A stretch of 64,000 nt of DNA from Cognatundibacterium crateris (GCF_010078235.1 NZ_JAABOS010000001.1:124001-188000), one strand, 5' to 3'; shown: positions 1 to 12,629, counted from the first letter of the stretch. Program-made: numbers and translations. The notes: a model not told the origin generated them from the letters alone.

Positions 1-28
1 GACATAGTCCAGGTAAGGCCTGTTCCGA

Positions 29-1045
<1,017 letters not shown>

Positions 1046-1228
1046 TTACAGATGGCGTTGATGCCGGGATTTGCAAGAGATTTTCTTGTTTTAAGGCAAG
1101 CTCGGCAAATGCATGGGGCGAATTATAGATCATCCTTCCGAAAGTCGCTCTCGACACGGGTTTGGAGACTCAGGCTGATCATGCTATCTTGTCAGTCTTT
1201 GCTGTCTGGATGATGAATTTCCCGATTT

Positions 1229-3574
1229 ATGACTACGAGTAACGAAGCCTACACCCGCAACAGTAAAGCGACACCGCCGCCTCCGCTGCCGGGTCGCATG
1301 GTTGTGCTGGTAATGGAGGCGCGCTGGATTATTTTCGCGGCCTTAAGCATATGCCTGATATTGATATTGTTCAGCTACTCTAAGCTGGACCCGGGCTGGT
1401 CGCAGGCACGTGAGGTCGCACATATTCACAATCTGGGCGGGAAATTCGGTGCCTGGCTGGCGGATGTACTGTTTTATGTATTTGGTTTCTCTGCCTGGTG
1501 GTGGTGCGTGGCCTCGTTCCGGCAAGTGTTTTCATCCTATCAGCGCCTGTCCGGGCGACTGGCTGTGCGTCCGGATAACAAAGAAGAGCAGGAAAATCTG
1601 ACCCATATCGTCGGTCGCATGACAGGATTTGGCTTGCTGCTGGCTGGTTCTATGGGGCTGGAATTTTTACGCATGTATAGCCTGAATGTGCAACTGCCGC
1701 TGGCGCCGGGTGGTGTTTTGGGAAATATCATCGGCAGTCTGGCTTTTATGTCGCTGGGTTTTACCGGCGCGACCATGCTGCTGCTGCTGTTCGTCGCTAT
1801 AGGGATCAGTTTGTATTTTCAAGTCTCATGGCTGACGATAGCGGAAAAAGCAGGTGCTGCAATCGAGTGGATTTTTGTCTTCGCGCTGGATAAATACGCA
1901 GCAGCTGAAGATCGCCGGGTCGGCCAGACTGCTGCCGTCAAACGTGAAGAAGCGGTGGTGCAGGAACGTGCCAAGATCGTTGAGGCGGCACCTGTACGCA
2001 TAGAGCCTCAGGTCGTGGCGGTACAGCGCTCTGAGCGCGTAGAGAAAGAAAAGCAGGTTTCGCTGTTTAACGAGCTGCCAGATACCAATTTACCTCCCTT
2101 GTCCTTGCTGGACGATGCGCCCCCAGTGCTGGAAACTGTCAGCGTACAAACTCTGGAATTTACCAGCCGCCTGATCGAGAAAAAACTGTCCGACTTCGGC
2201 GTTGAGGCAAAAGTGGTGGCGGCCTATCCTGGCCCCGTGATTACCCGCTATGAAATTGAACCGGCAACCGGTGTTAAAGGCAGTCAGATTGTGAATCTGG
2301 CGCGTGATCTGGCGCGCTCGCTGTCACTGACTTCTATCCGTGTCGTTGAGACGATTCCGGGTAAAAATTTCATGGGCCTGGAACTGCCTAACCCCAAACG
2401 TCAGATCGTACGTCTGACGGAAATCCTGAGTTCCAAAGTTTACAACGACAGTGCATCCAGCCTCACGGTTGCCTTGGGCAAGGACATTGCCGGTCATCCT
2501 GTCTGCGCTGATCTGGCAAAAATGCCGCATTTGCTGGTCGCAGGTACGACCGGTTCCGGTAAGTCGGTGGGGATTAATGCGACCATTTTGTCCCTGCTGT
2601 ATAAGTCTGACCCTAACGATGTACGCATGATACTGATCGATCCTAAGATGCTGGAGATGTCGGTGTACGAAGGTATTCCGCATTTGCTGGCGCCGGTGGT
2701 GACGGATATGCGCCAGGCTGGACATGCACTCAACTGGGCGGTGGCAGAGATGGAACGCCGCTACAAGCTGATGTCCAAGCTGGGCGTGCGGAATCTGGCT
2801 GGTTATAACGCAAAGATTGCCGAGGCTATCCGCAAAGAAGAGCTGATTCCAAATCCTTTCAGTCTCACGCCGGACGCGCCTGAACCTTTGGAGAAATTGC
2901 CGACCATTGTGATTATCATCGATGAGCTGGCCGACCTGATGATGGTGGTCGGTAAAAAGGTAGAGGAGCTGATCGCCCGTATCGCACAAAAAGCCCGTGC
3001 TGCCGGCATACACTTAATCCTGGCTACCCAGCGTCCATCGGTAGACGTAATTACCGGTCTGATCAAGGCCAATATTCCTACCCGTATCGCGTTTCAGGTC
3101 AGCAGTAAAATTGACTCGCGCACCATTCTGGATCAGATGGGTGCGGAAACCCTGCTGGGTATGGGCGATATGCTGTATATGCCACCGGGCACAGGTTTGC
3201 CGGTACGCGTACATGGTGCTTTCGTCTCGGATGAAGAAGTCCATCGCGTGGTCGAGCATTTGAAAGCGCAGGGCGAACCCAACTATATCGAAGGTATATT
3301 GGAAGGCGGAGTACTGGAAGAGGGCGCAGATGGTGCTGCTGCCGGCGAAGGCGCAGGCGGTGGCGAAGCAGATGCCTTGTATGATCAGGCGGTCGCCATC
3401 GTATTGAAAAACCGGCGCGCTTCGATTTCTCTGGTACAGCGCCACTTGCGGATTGGTTACAATCGCGCGGCACGCTTACTGGAACAAATGGAGCAAAGCG
3501 GCATCGTATCGACCATGCAGTCGAATGGTAACCGCGAGATTCTGGTCCCGGCCGGTAATGCAGCTGAGTCCTGA
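1229..3574 (+). CDS. ftsK: DNA translocase FtsK
   Basis: Septal DNA pump that moves chromosome ends during cell division and activates XerCD recombination at dif. At 781 residues it is a medium-length FtsK. The N terminus carries four membrane helices (about residues 30-200), followed by a short linker with charged and Val/Glu-rich sequence. The motor has the Walker A loop [10 protein letters not shown] (about 434-443) and the Walker [13 protein letters not shown]. The C terminus is a gamma winged helix (about 710-781) that reads KOPS DNA motifs; the [20 protein letters not shown] core is clear. It lies upstream of lolA and rarA in the same direction, as in many proteobacteria. Confidence 0.97.
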   Translation: MTTSNEAYTRNSKATPPPPLPGRMVVLVMEARWIIFAALSICLILILFSYSKLDPGWSQAREVAHIHNLGGKFGAWLADVLFYVFGFSAWWWCVASFRQVFSSYQRLSGRLAVRPDNKEEQENLTHIVGRMTGFGLLLAGSMGLEFLRMYSLNVQLPLAPGGVLGNIIGSLAFMSLGFTGATMLLLLFVAIGISLYFQVSWLTIAEKAGAAIEWIFVFALDKYAAAEDRRVGQTAAVKREEAVVQERAKIVEAAPVRIEPQVVAVQRSERVEKEKQVSLFNELPDTNLPPLSLLDDAPPVLETVSVQTLEFTSRLIEKKLSDFGVEAKVVAAYPGPVITRYEIEPATGVKGSQIVNLARDLARSLSLTSIRVVETIPGKNFMGLELPNPKRQIVRLTEILSSKVYNDSASSLTVALGKDIAGHPVCADLAKMPHLLVAGTTGSGKSVGINATILSLLYKSDPNDVRMILIDPKMLEMSVYEGIPHLLAPVVTDMRQAGHALNWAVAEMERRYKLMSKLGVRNLAGYNAKIAEAIRKEELIPNPFSLTPDAPEPLEKLPTIVIIIDELADLMMVVGKKVEELIARIAQKARAAGIHLILATQRPSVDVITGLIKANIPTRIAFQVSSKIDSRTILDQMGAETLLGMGDMLYMPPGTGLPVRVHGAFVSDEEVHRVVEHLKAQGEPNYIEGILEGGVLEEGADGAAAGEGAGGGEADALYDQAVAIVLKNRRASISLVQRHLRIGYNRAARLLEQMEQSGIVSTMQSNGNREILVPAGNAAES

Positions 3575-3613
3575 TCTTGATCCCAAGTCTTATTGAAAGA
3601 TTGAAAGCATCTG

Positions 3614-4273
3614 ATGTTGAAAACCGAATTTTTATCGCGCCGGCGTTTGCTCGGTGTTGTGGCAGCGATGTGCTGTGCCTTGCCGGTCTGGGCGCATGCC
3701 TCTGCCGTTGAGCAATTTAAGACCTTTGTCGCTAACAATAAAACCGCCAGAGGCGAGTTTGTACAGCAGCAGGTCAAAATGGTAGATGGCAGTGCCAAAG
3801 TCGTTAAAACCTTTCAGGGCAATTTTGTCTTTTCCCGTCCCGGAAAATTCATCTGGAATTACACCAAGCCTTACGAGCAGCATTTGCAGGCTGATGGCGA
3901 AAAATTGTATGTCTACGATAAAGATCTGAATCAGGTCACCATCAAAGCCTTAGGGAATGCACTTGGTGCCAGCCCGGCTGCCATCCTGTTTGGCAGCGCA
4001 GGTGCGGCTGATCTGGAAAAGAACTTCACGCTGAAAGAAGCACCAGCGCAGAATGGCATGGAATGGCTGGAAGCCATCGCCAAAGCGAAAGACAGCCAGT
4101 TCGACCGCATAGGCATTGCGATGAAAGACGGTGTGCCGCAGGTACTGGAATTGCGTGACAGTTTCGGTCAGGTGTCCTTGGTGACCTTCAAAAGTTTCGA
4201 AAAAAATCCAACGCTCAAGCCGGATCAGTTTAAATTCACCATCCCGGCCGGGGCGGACGTATTCCGTCAGTGA
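3614..4273 (+). CDS. lolA: Outer-membrane lipoprotein carrier protein LolA
   Basis: Periplasmic chaperone that takes lipoproteins from the LolCDE ABC transporter to LolB at the outer membrane. The 219-residue precursor starts with a cleavable signal peptide (RRRLLGVVAAMCCALPVWA, cleavage near residue 30). The mature part has family features: VEQFKTFVANNKTARGEFVQ, then FVFSRPGKFIWNY and the aromatic YVYDKDLNQVT strand. It begins 39 bp after ftsK and ends 7 bp before rarA, so the three genes are probably cotranscribed. Confidence 0.95.
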   Translation: MLKTEFLSRRRLLGVVAAMCCALPVWAHASAVEQFKTFVANNKTARGEFVQQQVKMVDGSAKVVKTFQGNFVFSRPGKFIWNYTKPYEQHLQADGEKLYVYDKDLNQVTIKALGNALGASPAAILFGSAGAADLEKNFTLKEAPAQNGMEWLEAIAKAKDSQFDRIGIAMKDGVPQVLELRDSFGQVSLVTFKSFEKNPTLKPDQFKFTIPAGADVFRQ

Positions 4274-4280
4274 GTCGTTT

Positions 4281-5591
4281 GTGAACATGCATAAATCCCG
4301 TCCGGTGCCGCTGGCAGAGCGCATGCGTCCGGCCACGCTGGCTGATGTGATCGGACAGCAGCATATTCTGGGCGAGGGCAAACCCCTGCGTCTGGCCTTT
4401 GCCTCCGGCGAACCGCATTCCATGATTTTATGGGGCCCGCCCGGCGTAGGCAAAACTACGCTGGCGCGCCTGATGGCGGATGCGTTTCATTGTGAATTCA
4501 TCGCCTTATCGGCGGTACTGTCCGGTATCAAAGACATACGCGAAGCGGTGGAGCGTGCGCAGATATTGCAGGCGACTTCGCAGCGCCGAACGATTTTGTT
4601 TGTCGATGAAGTGCACCGGTTTAACAAGTCCCAGCAAGATGCTTTTCTGCCGCATGTAGAGAGTGGCTTATTCACCTTTATTGGCGCCACCACAGAGAAT
4701 CCCTCCTTTGAGGTCAACAGCGCCTTGCTGTCGCGCGCTGCAGTTTATGTGCTGAAGTCCTTGCAGGACGCGGATCTGGAACAGATGGCCGTGCGCGCCT
4801 GCGAACGTGAGCTCGATGGTTTGCAACTGAGTGCGGAGGCTTTGGTCAGCCTGGTCGCAAGCGCGGATGGTGATGGCCGTAAGCTCTTGAATAACCTCGA
4901 TATCGTCGCCCATGCGGCGGCGGCCAAGCATGTGACGCAGGTCGATCAGGGCTTGTTATCGGAATGTCTGGGGGATGCACTCAGACGCTTTGATAAAGGT
5001 GGTGACGCCTTTTATGATCAGATTTCAGCATTGCATAAATCGGTCAGGGGATCAAATCCGGATGGCGCGCTGTACTGGCTGGTCAGGATGCTGGATGGTG
5101 GCGCTGATCCTCGCTATCTGGCACGCCGCATCGTGCGCATGGCAGCTGAAGACATCGGTCTGGCCGACCCGCGTGCCTTGCGTATCACGCTGGACGCGGC
5201 AGAAACCTATGAGCGTTTAGGCTCACCTGAAGGTGAGTTGGCGCTGGCCGAGGCGGTGGTGTATCTGGCGTGCGCGGCCAAGTCGAATGCAGTCTACAAA
5301 GCCTATAACGCGGTGCGTGCCCTGGTGGCTAAAGATAAGAGCAGGGTCGTGCCTGAGCATCTGCGCAATGCGCCGACTAAGCTCATGAAAGATCTTGGCT
5401 ACGGCAAACTCTACCGCTACGCGCATGATGAACCGGATGCCTATGCGGCCGGTGAAACCTATTTGCCAGAGGGTTTGGAAGGCGAGTCCTGGTATCACCC
5501 GGTGCCGCGCGGACTGGAAATCAAGATAGGCGAGAAGCTGCGTTATTTGCAGCAACTCGATCAGGACGCCCTGAACCGCAGCAAAAAATAA
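4281..5591 (+). CDS. rarA: Replication-associated recombination protein A (MgsA-type AAA+ ATPase)
   Basis: Clamp-loader-like AAA+ ATPase that acts at stalled replication forks. The 436-residue protein shows the RarA N terminus PLAERMRPATLADVIGQQHI, Walker A GPPGVGKTT, Walker B ILFVDEVHRFNK, and sensor GATTENPSF. The C-terminal tetramerisation region contains the family phrase GGADPRYLARRIVRMAAEDI. The open frame begins with GTG at 4281, only 7 bp after the lolA stop; an ATG two codons later (4287) is an equally good start. Same direction as ftsK and lolA. Confidence 0.95.
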   Translation: MNMHKSRPVPLAERMRPATLADVIGQQHILGEGKPLRLAFASGEPHSMILWGPPGVGKTTLARLMADAFHCEFIALSAVLSGIKDIREAVERAQILQATSQRRTILFVDEVHRFNKSQQDAFLPHVESGLFTFIGATTENPSFEVNSALLSRAAVYVLKSLQDADLEQMAVRACERELDGLQLSAEALVSLVASADGDGRKLLNNLDIVAHAAAAKHVTQVDQGLLSECLGDALRRFDKGGDAFYDQISALHKSVRGSNPDGALYWLVRMLDGGADPRYLARRIVRMAAEDIGLADPRALRITLDAAETYERLGSPEGELALAEAVVYLACAAKSNAVYKAYNAVRALVAKDKSRVVPEHLRNAPTKLMKDLGYGKLYRYAHDEPDAYAAGETYLPEGLEGESWYHPVPRGLEIKIGEKLRYLQQLDQDALNRSKK

Positions 5592-5666
5592 ACCGCCCAT
5601 CGCCACTTGCGCTAAGCAATCACCAGCGCAAGCGGCATGCAGCCGCCTTTAGTGCCCGGTGTCTAG

Positions 5667-7028
<1,362 letters not shown>

Positions 7029-7056
7029 ATTTTGCCAGTCGCAGTTTGAATGTGAA

Positions 7057-7085
7057 AACGCCTGATCGTAATCAGGCGTTTTTTA
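7057..7085 (+). terminator. Rho-independent terminator of serS
   Basis: A perfect 10-bp stem (AACGCCTGAT paired with ATCAGGCGTT) closes a 4-base CGTA loop and runs directly into a T tract, 28 bp after the serS stop. It separates serS from the convergent EAL/GGDEF gene. Confidence 0.9.
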
Positions 7086-7120
7086 TTACTGCTCAGACTA
7101 GGTGCAGTCTTTAAGCAAAC

Positions 7121-8971
7121 TCATTCAGAGCGTCTGTCTACAAACAGGCTGTTGCCATGGATTTTCTTAGCCTGTTTTTTCGCATCCGAAGCCGCGAGCG
7201 AAATCTGATGGTGCGAATAAAATTGTCGGTCCTGCGCCTTGACCACACCCAGTGACAGGCTGACCAGCGGATAAAATACTTTTTTCCCCTGCCGGTCTTC
7301 GCTCAGATAGCCGCCGCGTTCACGGTCTTCATTGCTGTAAAAATCCTGAATTTCCAGCGCGAAGCTATCGAGGATGGCGCGGCAGCGCGCTTCCCAGTCC
7401 GCGCTGCGAAACAGGATAATAAAATCATCGCCACCGATATGACCGATGAAATCCTGATTCAGATCACAGTGCTTTTTCAGCACCTCGCTGGTCATTTGTA
7501 TGATGTCGTCACCACGCCGGTAACCATACACATCGTTGAAGGGCTTGAAGTGATCGAGGTCGCAATAGCAGGCGCAGAATTTTTCCTGCTTTTCCAGTAA
7601 TTGTTCGATATGCTCATTGATTGGCACATTGCCTGGCAGCTGGGTCAGCGGATTGGCATAGCGCGCTGCATTAATCTGCATTTGGGTGATTTCGCGCATC
7701 AGATCCGGGCCTGTGCAGATGCCTATGTACTTGCCATTTTCGGTCAGCATGATGCCATTGATCAGATGGTCAGGATTGGCCTGCACGATAATGTGGCTGA
7801 CTTCCTGCATGCTGGTGTGTTTGTCGACAATGATAGGATGCGCATCCATAAACACCCGGCACGATTTTTTACCATACAGCTCACGCTGATACGGACGCGC
7901 AAAGCTATCTATCATGTGATAGCGGTTGATGATGCCAACCGGGATGCCATCATCGACCACAGGCAGCATCTGCAGTTTTGGATTTTCCAAAAATATCGCA
8001 TCGACCTGATTGTTCAGCATCGATGAAGGAATAGTCGGTGAGGTGCGTAAAATTTTTCCAACCGCTGAAGAGGTTTCCATCTGTTGATGCTGGCGCTTCC
8101 CGGAATGATAAGTATGTGCCGACAGGGTTTTAGCGACTTCAGCAGAAATAGAGCGGGTAGGGGAAGGATGCGGGCGCGCGATATGATAACCCTGACCACA
8201 GGCGACACCGATTTCCCTGACTGCCAGCAATTCAGCCTGCGTCTCTATGCCCTCGGCGATCACGCGCGTGCCTGACTTCTCGGCGATAGACTGAATAGAA
8301 CGTACGAATTGCGCCTTTACTGCATCATTATCTATGCCCTGAATGAAGTGCATGTCTATCTTCACATACTCAGGCTTCAGCTCTGACCATAATCTGAGGC
8401 TGGAAAAGCCTTCACCCAGATCGTCGATCGCGATTTCAAAACCCATATTCCGGTAATGCAGCACCGCGTCTAACAGCAGCGCGTAATCATGGGTAGGCTG
8501 GTACTCGGTAAGTTCGATGATCACGCGATCCGGATTAATACCGATCTGATGAATAAAGTCCAGCGTCTCGCCATAGCGCGCATCTCTTTGCATCAGGCAT
8601 TCCGGACTCACATTCAGAAACAGCTTGCCCGGCAGTTTTTGCGCAGCGAATTGCTCGAGTACTACCTGTCGGCACAGGTGCTCAACTTGTACCGTCAGGT
8701 TATTTTCAGCGGCGGCTTTAAACAGATTGATCGGTGAATGCAAGGATGAATCAGACGGCCCGCGTATCAGGCCTTCATAGCCGAGGATGCTGCCATCGGA
8801 CATTTCTATGATGGGTTGAAAGCGCGCAGTCAGCAGCCGGTTGTTGATGATGTTTTGTAGCTGAAAGCGTAACGCAGACAAATCCGCCTGGTCAAACTGG
8901 CTTGCGTGCAAAGGTGGAGAGGCATGCCCACCGTTGACGGACATGTTGCCCTCAAATAAGACGCTTTCCAT
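7121..8971 (-). CDS. EAL-CBS-GGDEF cyclic-di-GMP signalling protein
   Basis: A 616-residue cytoplasmic protein with an unusual order: EAL phosphodiesterase domain first (about residues 45-285), then paired CBS-type ligand-binding motifs (about 310-430), then a GGDEF diguanylate cyclase domain (about 440-600). No transmembrane segment is visible. The cyclase signature is GGDDF (IGHIGGDDFIILF), an accepted active variant. In the EAL domain the signature reads EGL (YEGLIRGP) and the usual DDFG loop reads IDDLGEG. The metal and catalytic residues look mostly kept, so it may be active, but degeneracy is possible. No RxxD inhibitory site is visible just before GGDDF. It is convergent with serS and likely monocistronic. 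CBS pairs usually bind adenine nucleotides, suggesting coupling of c-di-GMP turnover to energy state; that is inference. Confidence 0.9.
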   Translation of the reverse strand: MESVLFEGNMSVNGGHASPPLHASQFDQADLSALRFQLQNIINNRLLTARFQPIIEMSDGSILGYEGLIRGPSDSSLHSPINLFKAAAENNLTVQVEHLCRQVVLEQFAAQKLPGKLFLNVSPECLMQRDARYGETLDFIHQIGINPDRVIIELTEYQPTHDYALLLDAVLHYRNMGFEIAIDDLGEGFSSLRLWSELKPEYVKIDMHFIQGIDNDAVKAQFVRSIQSIAEKSGTRVIAEGIETQAELLAVREIGVACGQGYHIARPHPSPTRSISAEVAKTLSAHTYHSGKRQHQQMETSSAVGKILRTSPTIPSSMLNNQVDAIFLENPKLQMLPVVDDGIPVGIINRYHMIDSFARPYQRELYGKKSCRVFMDAHPIIVDKHTSMQEVSHIIVQANPDHLINGIMLTENGKYIGICTGPDLMREITQMQINAARYANPLTQLPGNVPINEHIEQLLEKQEKFCACYCDLDHFKPFNDVYGYRRGDDIIQMTSEVLKKHCDLNQDFIGHIGGDDFIILFRSADWEARCRAILDSFALEIQDFYSNEDRERGGYLSEDRQGKKVFYPLVSLSLGVVKAQDRQFYSHHQISLAASDAKKQAKKIHGNSLFVDRRSE

Positions 8972-9216
8972 GGGAACAATTCCTAAAAAATCCTGGCCAG
9001 CCCGTGTTACATGTAATTACAACTGGCTTTATGTGTAAATTGTCCGCAAATATAGTCAGGAAATATGACGTCTTCGTGTCATTGTTGATTTTGGGAAATT
9101 TTTTTGTTTTTCGTTGCGTGCTCACTGAGCATGACATCGTGCTGAGGCCGGAGAGTACGCTTTGCAGAACTGGATGAAACCAGCTTGCTTAATTTGAATT
9201 TAACTAAGATTAGGTG

Positions 9217-9441
9217 CTAATGCTGCCAAGCCATCTTTATGCTGCGCAGCGCTGCTGACCAGTCTGTCCTGTTTTTGAGTAACGCCTCAAGGTCTACATG
9301 CTTACCCTCTCCGCCGATAAAAGCAGACTGAGTTGTCGAATCGTTAGCCAGCGAACGGAATGGAGGTACTGGGTCATCTATTCTGTTTTCCACAATGGCG
9401 TACCAGAAAAATTCTGAAGCGCTTTTTGCCTGGAGGAAGAA
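9217..9441 (-). pseudogene. 3' remnant of an unidentified minus-strand gene
   Basis: This frame has coding-like residues (FFWYAIVENRIDDPVPPFR at the start, then FIGGEGKHVDLEALLKN and a terminal IKMAWQH) and runs 74 codons to a TAG at 9217-9219, but has no ATG. The only start is a GTG at 9393, giving 58 residues. The frame is cut at 9442, where the Tat-lipoprotein gene begins on the other strand. This looks like the C-terminal end of a gene whose 5' part was lost. I do not recognise the family. It could instead be a chance open frame. Confidence 0.35.
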
Positions 9442-9443
9442 TC

Positions 9444-10604
9444 ATGGATCGTCGCAAGTTCATTCGGGTCGTTGGGGGTGTTTCCATCGCCGCAGCAACA
9501 ATATCATCGGCTGGGTGTGCTCAACGCATGCCTGCCTCAGCCATAGCGAGCTGGCGTGGGCCTGGACATGAAGCAGATGTACGGCGCTGGATACTTGGCT
9601 ACGCGATCCTCGCGCCACATTCGCACAATCTGCAATCCTGGTTGGTGGATTTGCGCACTCCGGACGAGATTCTGTTGCGTTGCGATACTTCTCGTTTGCT
9701 GCCCGAGGCAGACCCTTTTTCGCGCCAGATTATGATCAGTCACGGTGCGTTTCTCGAATTACTGGACATGGCTTCACGCGAGTGTGGCTTGCGGGCCGAT
9801 ATTTCCTTATTCCCTGAAGGGCAATTTACTGCTGTCGATATTGATCAACGCCCGGTTGCACGCATTCGTCTGGTGGCCGATTCCACATTAGTCAGAGAGC
9901 CTCTTTTTACACAGATTCTGAAGCGTCGCACGAATCGCGAATCGTATGAGCTGACGCGGCCGATTGCGCCAGACACATGGCTGGCGATGGCGGATAGTGT
10001 TAAGCCCAATTTACTGCAGTTTGGACATGTTGGTCCGGATCAGCCCGGGTTACTACAACAGCACCGCAAGCTCGCAGCCGAAGCCTGGCGGATCGAATTG
10101 ACTACTGCCAGAGTCGTGTTGGAAACCTACAGCGTATTGCGTATTGGTGCTGCAGAAGTGGAATTGCATCGTGATGGCATGGCGCTGCTGGATGGTGTCC
10201 CAGTGTTAATGAGTACGTTGGGAATGTTTAATCGTCATATATCTCCCGCGGCGGACGACTATGCAGTGACCAGTCAGATTCGGGATTTCAATTCCAGGCT
10301 TGCCTCGACGCCGGCTTTTTTGTGGCTGATTACACCTGACAATGATCGTCAGACGCAGATTAACGCTGGCCGGGCATTCGTTCGTATTCAGCTTGCCGCA
10401 AGTGCCGCCGGGGTTTCCCTGCAACCCCTGTCGCAAGCCTTGCAAGAATATTCTGAGCAGGCCCAGTCCTATGCTGAGATTCGCCGGCTTCTTGAACTTT
10501 CACAGCCAGGTCAGACGGTACAGATGTGGGCCCGTGCCGGCTTTGCACCTGCTATCGGTCCGGCGCCGCGCCGAGGTGTGGACGCCCAATTGGTTAGGGC
10601 TTGA
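9444..10604 (+). CDS. Tat-exported nitroreductase-like (Acg-type) lipoprotein
   Basis: A 386-residue protein resembling the Acg/Rv3131-like branch of the nitroreductase fold, which binds FMN. The N terminus is a Tat signal (DRRKFIRVVGG) followed by a short hydrophobic stretch and a lipobox-like SAGC, so it is probably exported folded and lipid-anchored. The conserved segment APHSHNLQSWLVDL near residue 55 matches the region that contacts the flavin phosphate in nitroreductases, and the repeated KRRTNRESYE-type segment also fits. The ATG at 9444 is chosen because a GGAGG lies 8 bp upstream and it directly precedes the twin arginines; an earlier ATG at 9360 would bury the signal. It overlaps or abuts the next gene, suggesting coupling. 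Confidence 0.75.
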   Translation: MDRRKFIRVVGGVSIAAATISSAGCAQRMPASAIASWRGPGHEADVRRWILGYAILAPHSHNLQSWLVDLRTPDEILLRCDTSRLLPEADPFSRQIMISHGAFLELLDMASRECGLRADISLFPEGQFTAVDIDQRPVARIRLVADSTLVREPLFTQILKRRTNRESYELTRPIAPDTWLAMADSVKPNLLQFGHVGPDQPGLLQQHRKLAAEAWRIELTTARVVLETYSVLRIGAAEVELHRDGMALLDGVPVLMSTLGMFNRHISPAADDYAVTSQIRDFNSRLASTPAFLWLITPDNDRQTQINAGRAFVRIQLAASAAGVSLQPLSQALQEYSEQAQSYAEIRRLLELSQPGQTVQMWARAGFAPAIGPAPRRGVDAQLVRA

Positions 10605-10605
10605 G

Positions 10606-11496
10606 GTGATCATCCTGCTATGCATGGTGTCGGCTTTGGCCATTGCGGTTCTGACTGGCACTGCGTTATGGTACCGTGGTGTTTGGCGCTCAGCCAGCAA
10701 TTTTGATCGCGAAAAGATGGGGCGAGCCGGGTGTTCTGATGCATGCAATGCTTACGATGCCAGAGAAATTCAGGCACTTCCACCTCCAGTAAAACGCTAT
10801 TTCGAGGCTGCGCTTCGGGACGGGCAGCCGTTGATCCTTCAACTCACTTTTTTACAGCAAGGTCAGTTTCGCTTGAATTTAAAAAGCAGACTTTGGCGGC
10901 CATTTCATGCCACCCAATGCGTGGCTGTATCTCCGCCTGGATTTGACTGGGATGCCAGGATCAGATGTGCGCCTGGGCTGGATATCTGGGTCCGGGATGC
11001 CTACGTTCTGGGCGCAGGACATTTGAAAGCTGCGCTGGCCGGATTGTTCAACCTAAGCGATCAGCACGACCGCCCGGAGCTGGCCCGTGGTGAACTGATG
11101 CGCTACCTCGCAGAGGCGGTGTGGTATCCAACGGCATTGCTCCCCAGTCAGGGTGTGCAATGGCGGGCGCTGGATGATACGTCCGCAGAAGCGACTATCC
11201 ATGATGGGGGAACTGCTGTCACCCTGGTTTTTACTTTTGGAGCGGATGCTTTGGTCTCGACGGTGAGAGCCGCATCACGTCCGCTGTCAGCTACCCAGTC
11301 AGCACCCTGGTTGTGTCGTATTCATGCTTATATACAGTGCCATGGCATGTCTATCCCACTACATGCTGAGGTTGAGTGGGAGCTGCCGGACGGTTCCGCA
11401 CCCTATTTTGTTGGTCACGTCAGCGAACTGGCGTACAGCTTCTGCGCTATCGCTCCGGCAATTGCAGTATCGCCTGTTCAGCCGGGAAAAAACTAA
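10606..11496 (+). CDS. Membrane-anchored DUF6544/DUF6920-like protein
   Basis: About 296 residues: one N-terminal membrane helix (IILLCMVSALAIAVLTGTAL), then a soluble domain. The phrases LPPPVKRYFEAALRDGQP and FHATQCVAVSPPGFDWDARI are typical of a family of unknown function (DUF6544/DUF6920). The start is uncertain. The frame is open back into the upstream gene, but a GTG at 10606 sits one base after the upstream stop, and an ATG at 10624 inside the helix is the alternative. The tight junction with the Tat-lipoprotein gene suggests one transcript and a shared envelope role, which is inference. Confidence 0.7.
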   Translation: MIILLCMVSALAIAVLTGTALWYRGVWRSASNFDREKMGRAGCSDACNAYDAREIQALPPPVKRYFEAALRDGQPLILQLTFLQQGQFRLNLKSRLWRPFHATQCVAVSPPGFDWDARIRCAPGLDIWVRDAYVLGAGHLKAALAGLFNLSDQHDRPELARGELMRYLAEAVWYPTALLPSQGVQWRALDDTSAEATIHDGGTAVTLVFTFGADALVSTVRAASRPLSATQSAPWLCRIHAYIQCHGMSIPLHAEVEWELPDGSAPYFVGHVSELAYSFCAIAPAIAVSPVQPGKN

Positions 11497-11925
11497 ATCA
11501 GAAATTGAGTGCTGACGGGCTGTGCAAACCTTGCCCGCACCAGGTTCATGTCTGAGTAACACCACAGCAGATTTTATTGACAGGCCAGGCGTACAGATAG
11601 ATGCCATGCGAGACATCGGGAAGGGCGTTGAAGCTGCGCATCGTTTTTGTATGCAGTGAAATATAAGATGGCATAGCTGCAGAAAAGGCTGAAAGTCTTG
11701 ATCGCTCTGCACCTTTGTGGGATGTGTCAAGGTGAGCAGAAGGATGCTGTTGCGGTGTGCTTTATTTGACTCGAATTGCGCCGGAAAAGGTTGCAGGTTC
11801 TGACTGGTTCTCGTGTTGAATTTTCCTGGTAAATTTCTAGACCCAGGGTGTAGTTAGACTACCAAATGCTTATTTTGGATAGGCTGCTCCCTGTCAGTTC
11901 AATCGCGCATCTGGTATCATTCGGC
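11497..11925. other. Intergenic stretch before udk, nothing convincing
   Basis: About 430 bases between the DUF gene and udk. A minus-strand open frame (11359-11730) lies mostly over the DUF gene and has no coding character. I see no tRNA, repeat or strong hairpin. The udk promoter must lie here; no clear consensus boxes stand out. Confidence 0.4.
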
Positions 11926-12567
11926 ATGAACAAGATTTCTTTCCATCCATTTGTTATTGGTGTCGCTGGCGGCAGCGGCAGTGGTAAGTCTACGGTATCC
12001 CAGCAAGTGCTCGCGTCGTTTGGCGCCGATATGGTCTCGGTGGTGATGCAGGACGATTATTACTGCGACCAATCCCATCTCAGCCCTGAAGAACGCCGCA
12101 GGCAGAATTACGATCACCCACAAGCTTTTGACTGGCCTTTGCTGGTGCAACACGTCCAGGCCTTGCGCAATGGCGAAACGATCGCGATGCCTGAATACGA
12201 CTTCACGATTGATAACCGCTCTAACCGCACCATCCCCGTGAAGCCCGCACCGGTCATCGTGATCGAAGGCCTGTTTGCTTTGTATGATGCCGATTTGCGC
12301 AATCTGATGTCGCTCAAGATTTTTGTCGATACCGCATCTGATGTGCGTTTTATCCGTCGCATGCAAAGGGATATCACCGAGCGCGGCCGTAACGTAGAAA
12401 GCGTCGTCAGCCAGTACATGGAAACGGTACGCCCTATGCATCAGCAATTCATAGAACCAACCAAGCGCCACGCCAACGTCATCATCCCGCACGGTGCTAA
12501 CGGCCCTGCAGTCGACGTGATTACCACCAAGGTAGCCAGCGTACTCGACCAGTTAAAGCAAAACTGA
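11926..12567 (+). CDS. udk: Uridine kinase
   Basis: Phosphorylates uridine and cytidine to UMP and CMP in pyrimidine salvage. The 213-residue protein carries a P-loop GGSGSGKST (residues 15-23), the conserved QDDYYCDQSHL, YDHPQAFDWPLL for nucleoside binding, and IVIEGLFALYD. The ATG at 11926 gives the normal family length; an upstream in-frame ATG at 11866 would add 20 residues absent from the family. It is followed by its own terminator, and everything downstream until tRNA-Ser is foreign or decayed. Confidence 0.93.
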   Translation: MNKISFHPFVIGVAGGSGSGKSTVSQQVLASFGADMVSVVMQDDYYCDQSHLSPEERRRQNYDHPQAFDWPLLVQHVQALRNGETIAMPEYDFTIDNRSNRTIPVKPAPVIVIEGLFALYDADLRNLMSLKIFVDTASDVRFIRRMQRDITERGRNVESVVSQYMETVRPMHQQFIEPTKRHANVIIPHGANGPAVDVITTKVASVLDQLKQN

Positions 12568-12629
12568 TAGTCCGGTGCGAGCGTTAAAGGATGCTTGCGC
12601 CATTCCTAGCTATCCCCCGCAATATACCT

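Noticed and set aside
11359-11730. 123-codon minus-strand open frame over the DUF gene end
   Set aside because: Mostly antisense to a better-supported gene, with no recognisable protein pattern.
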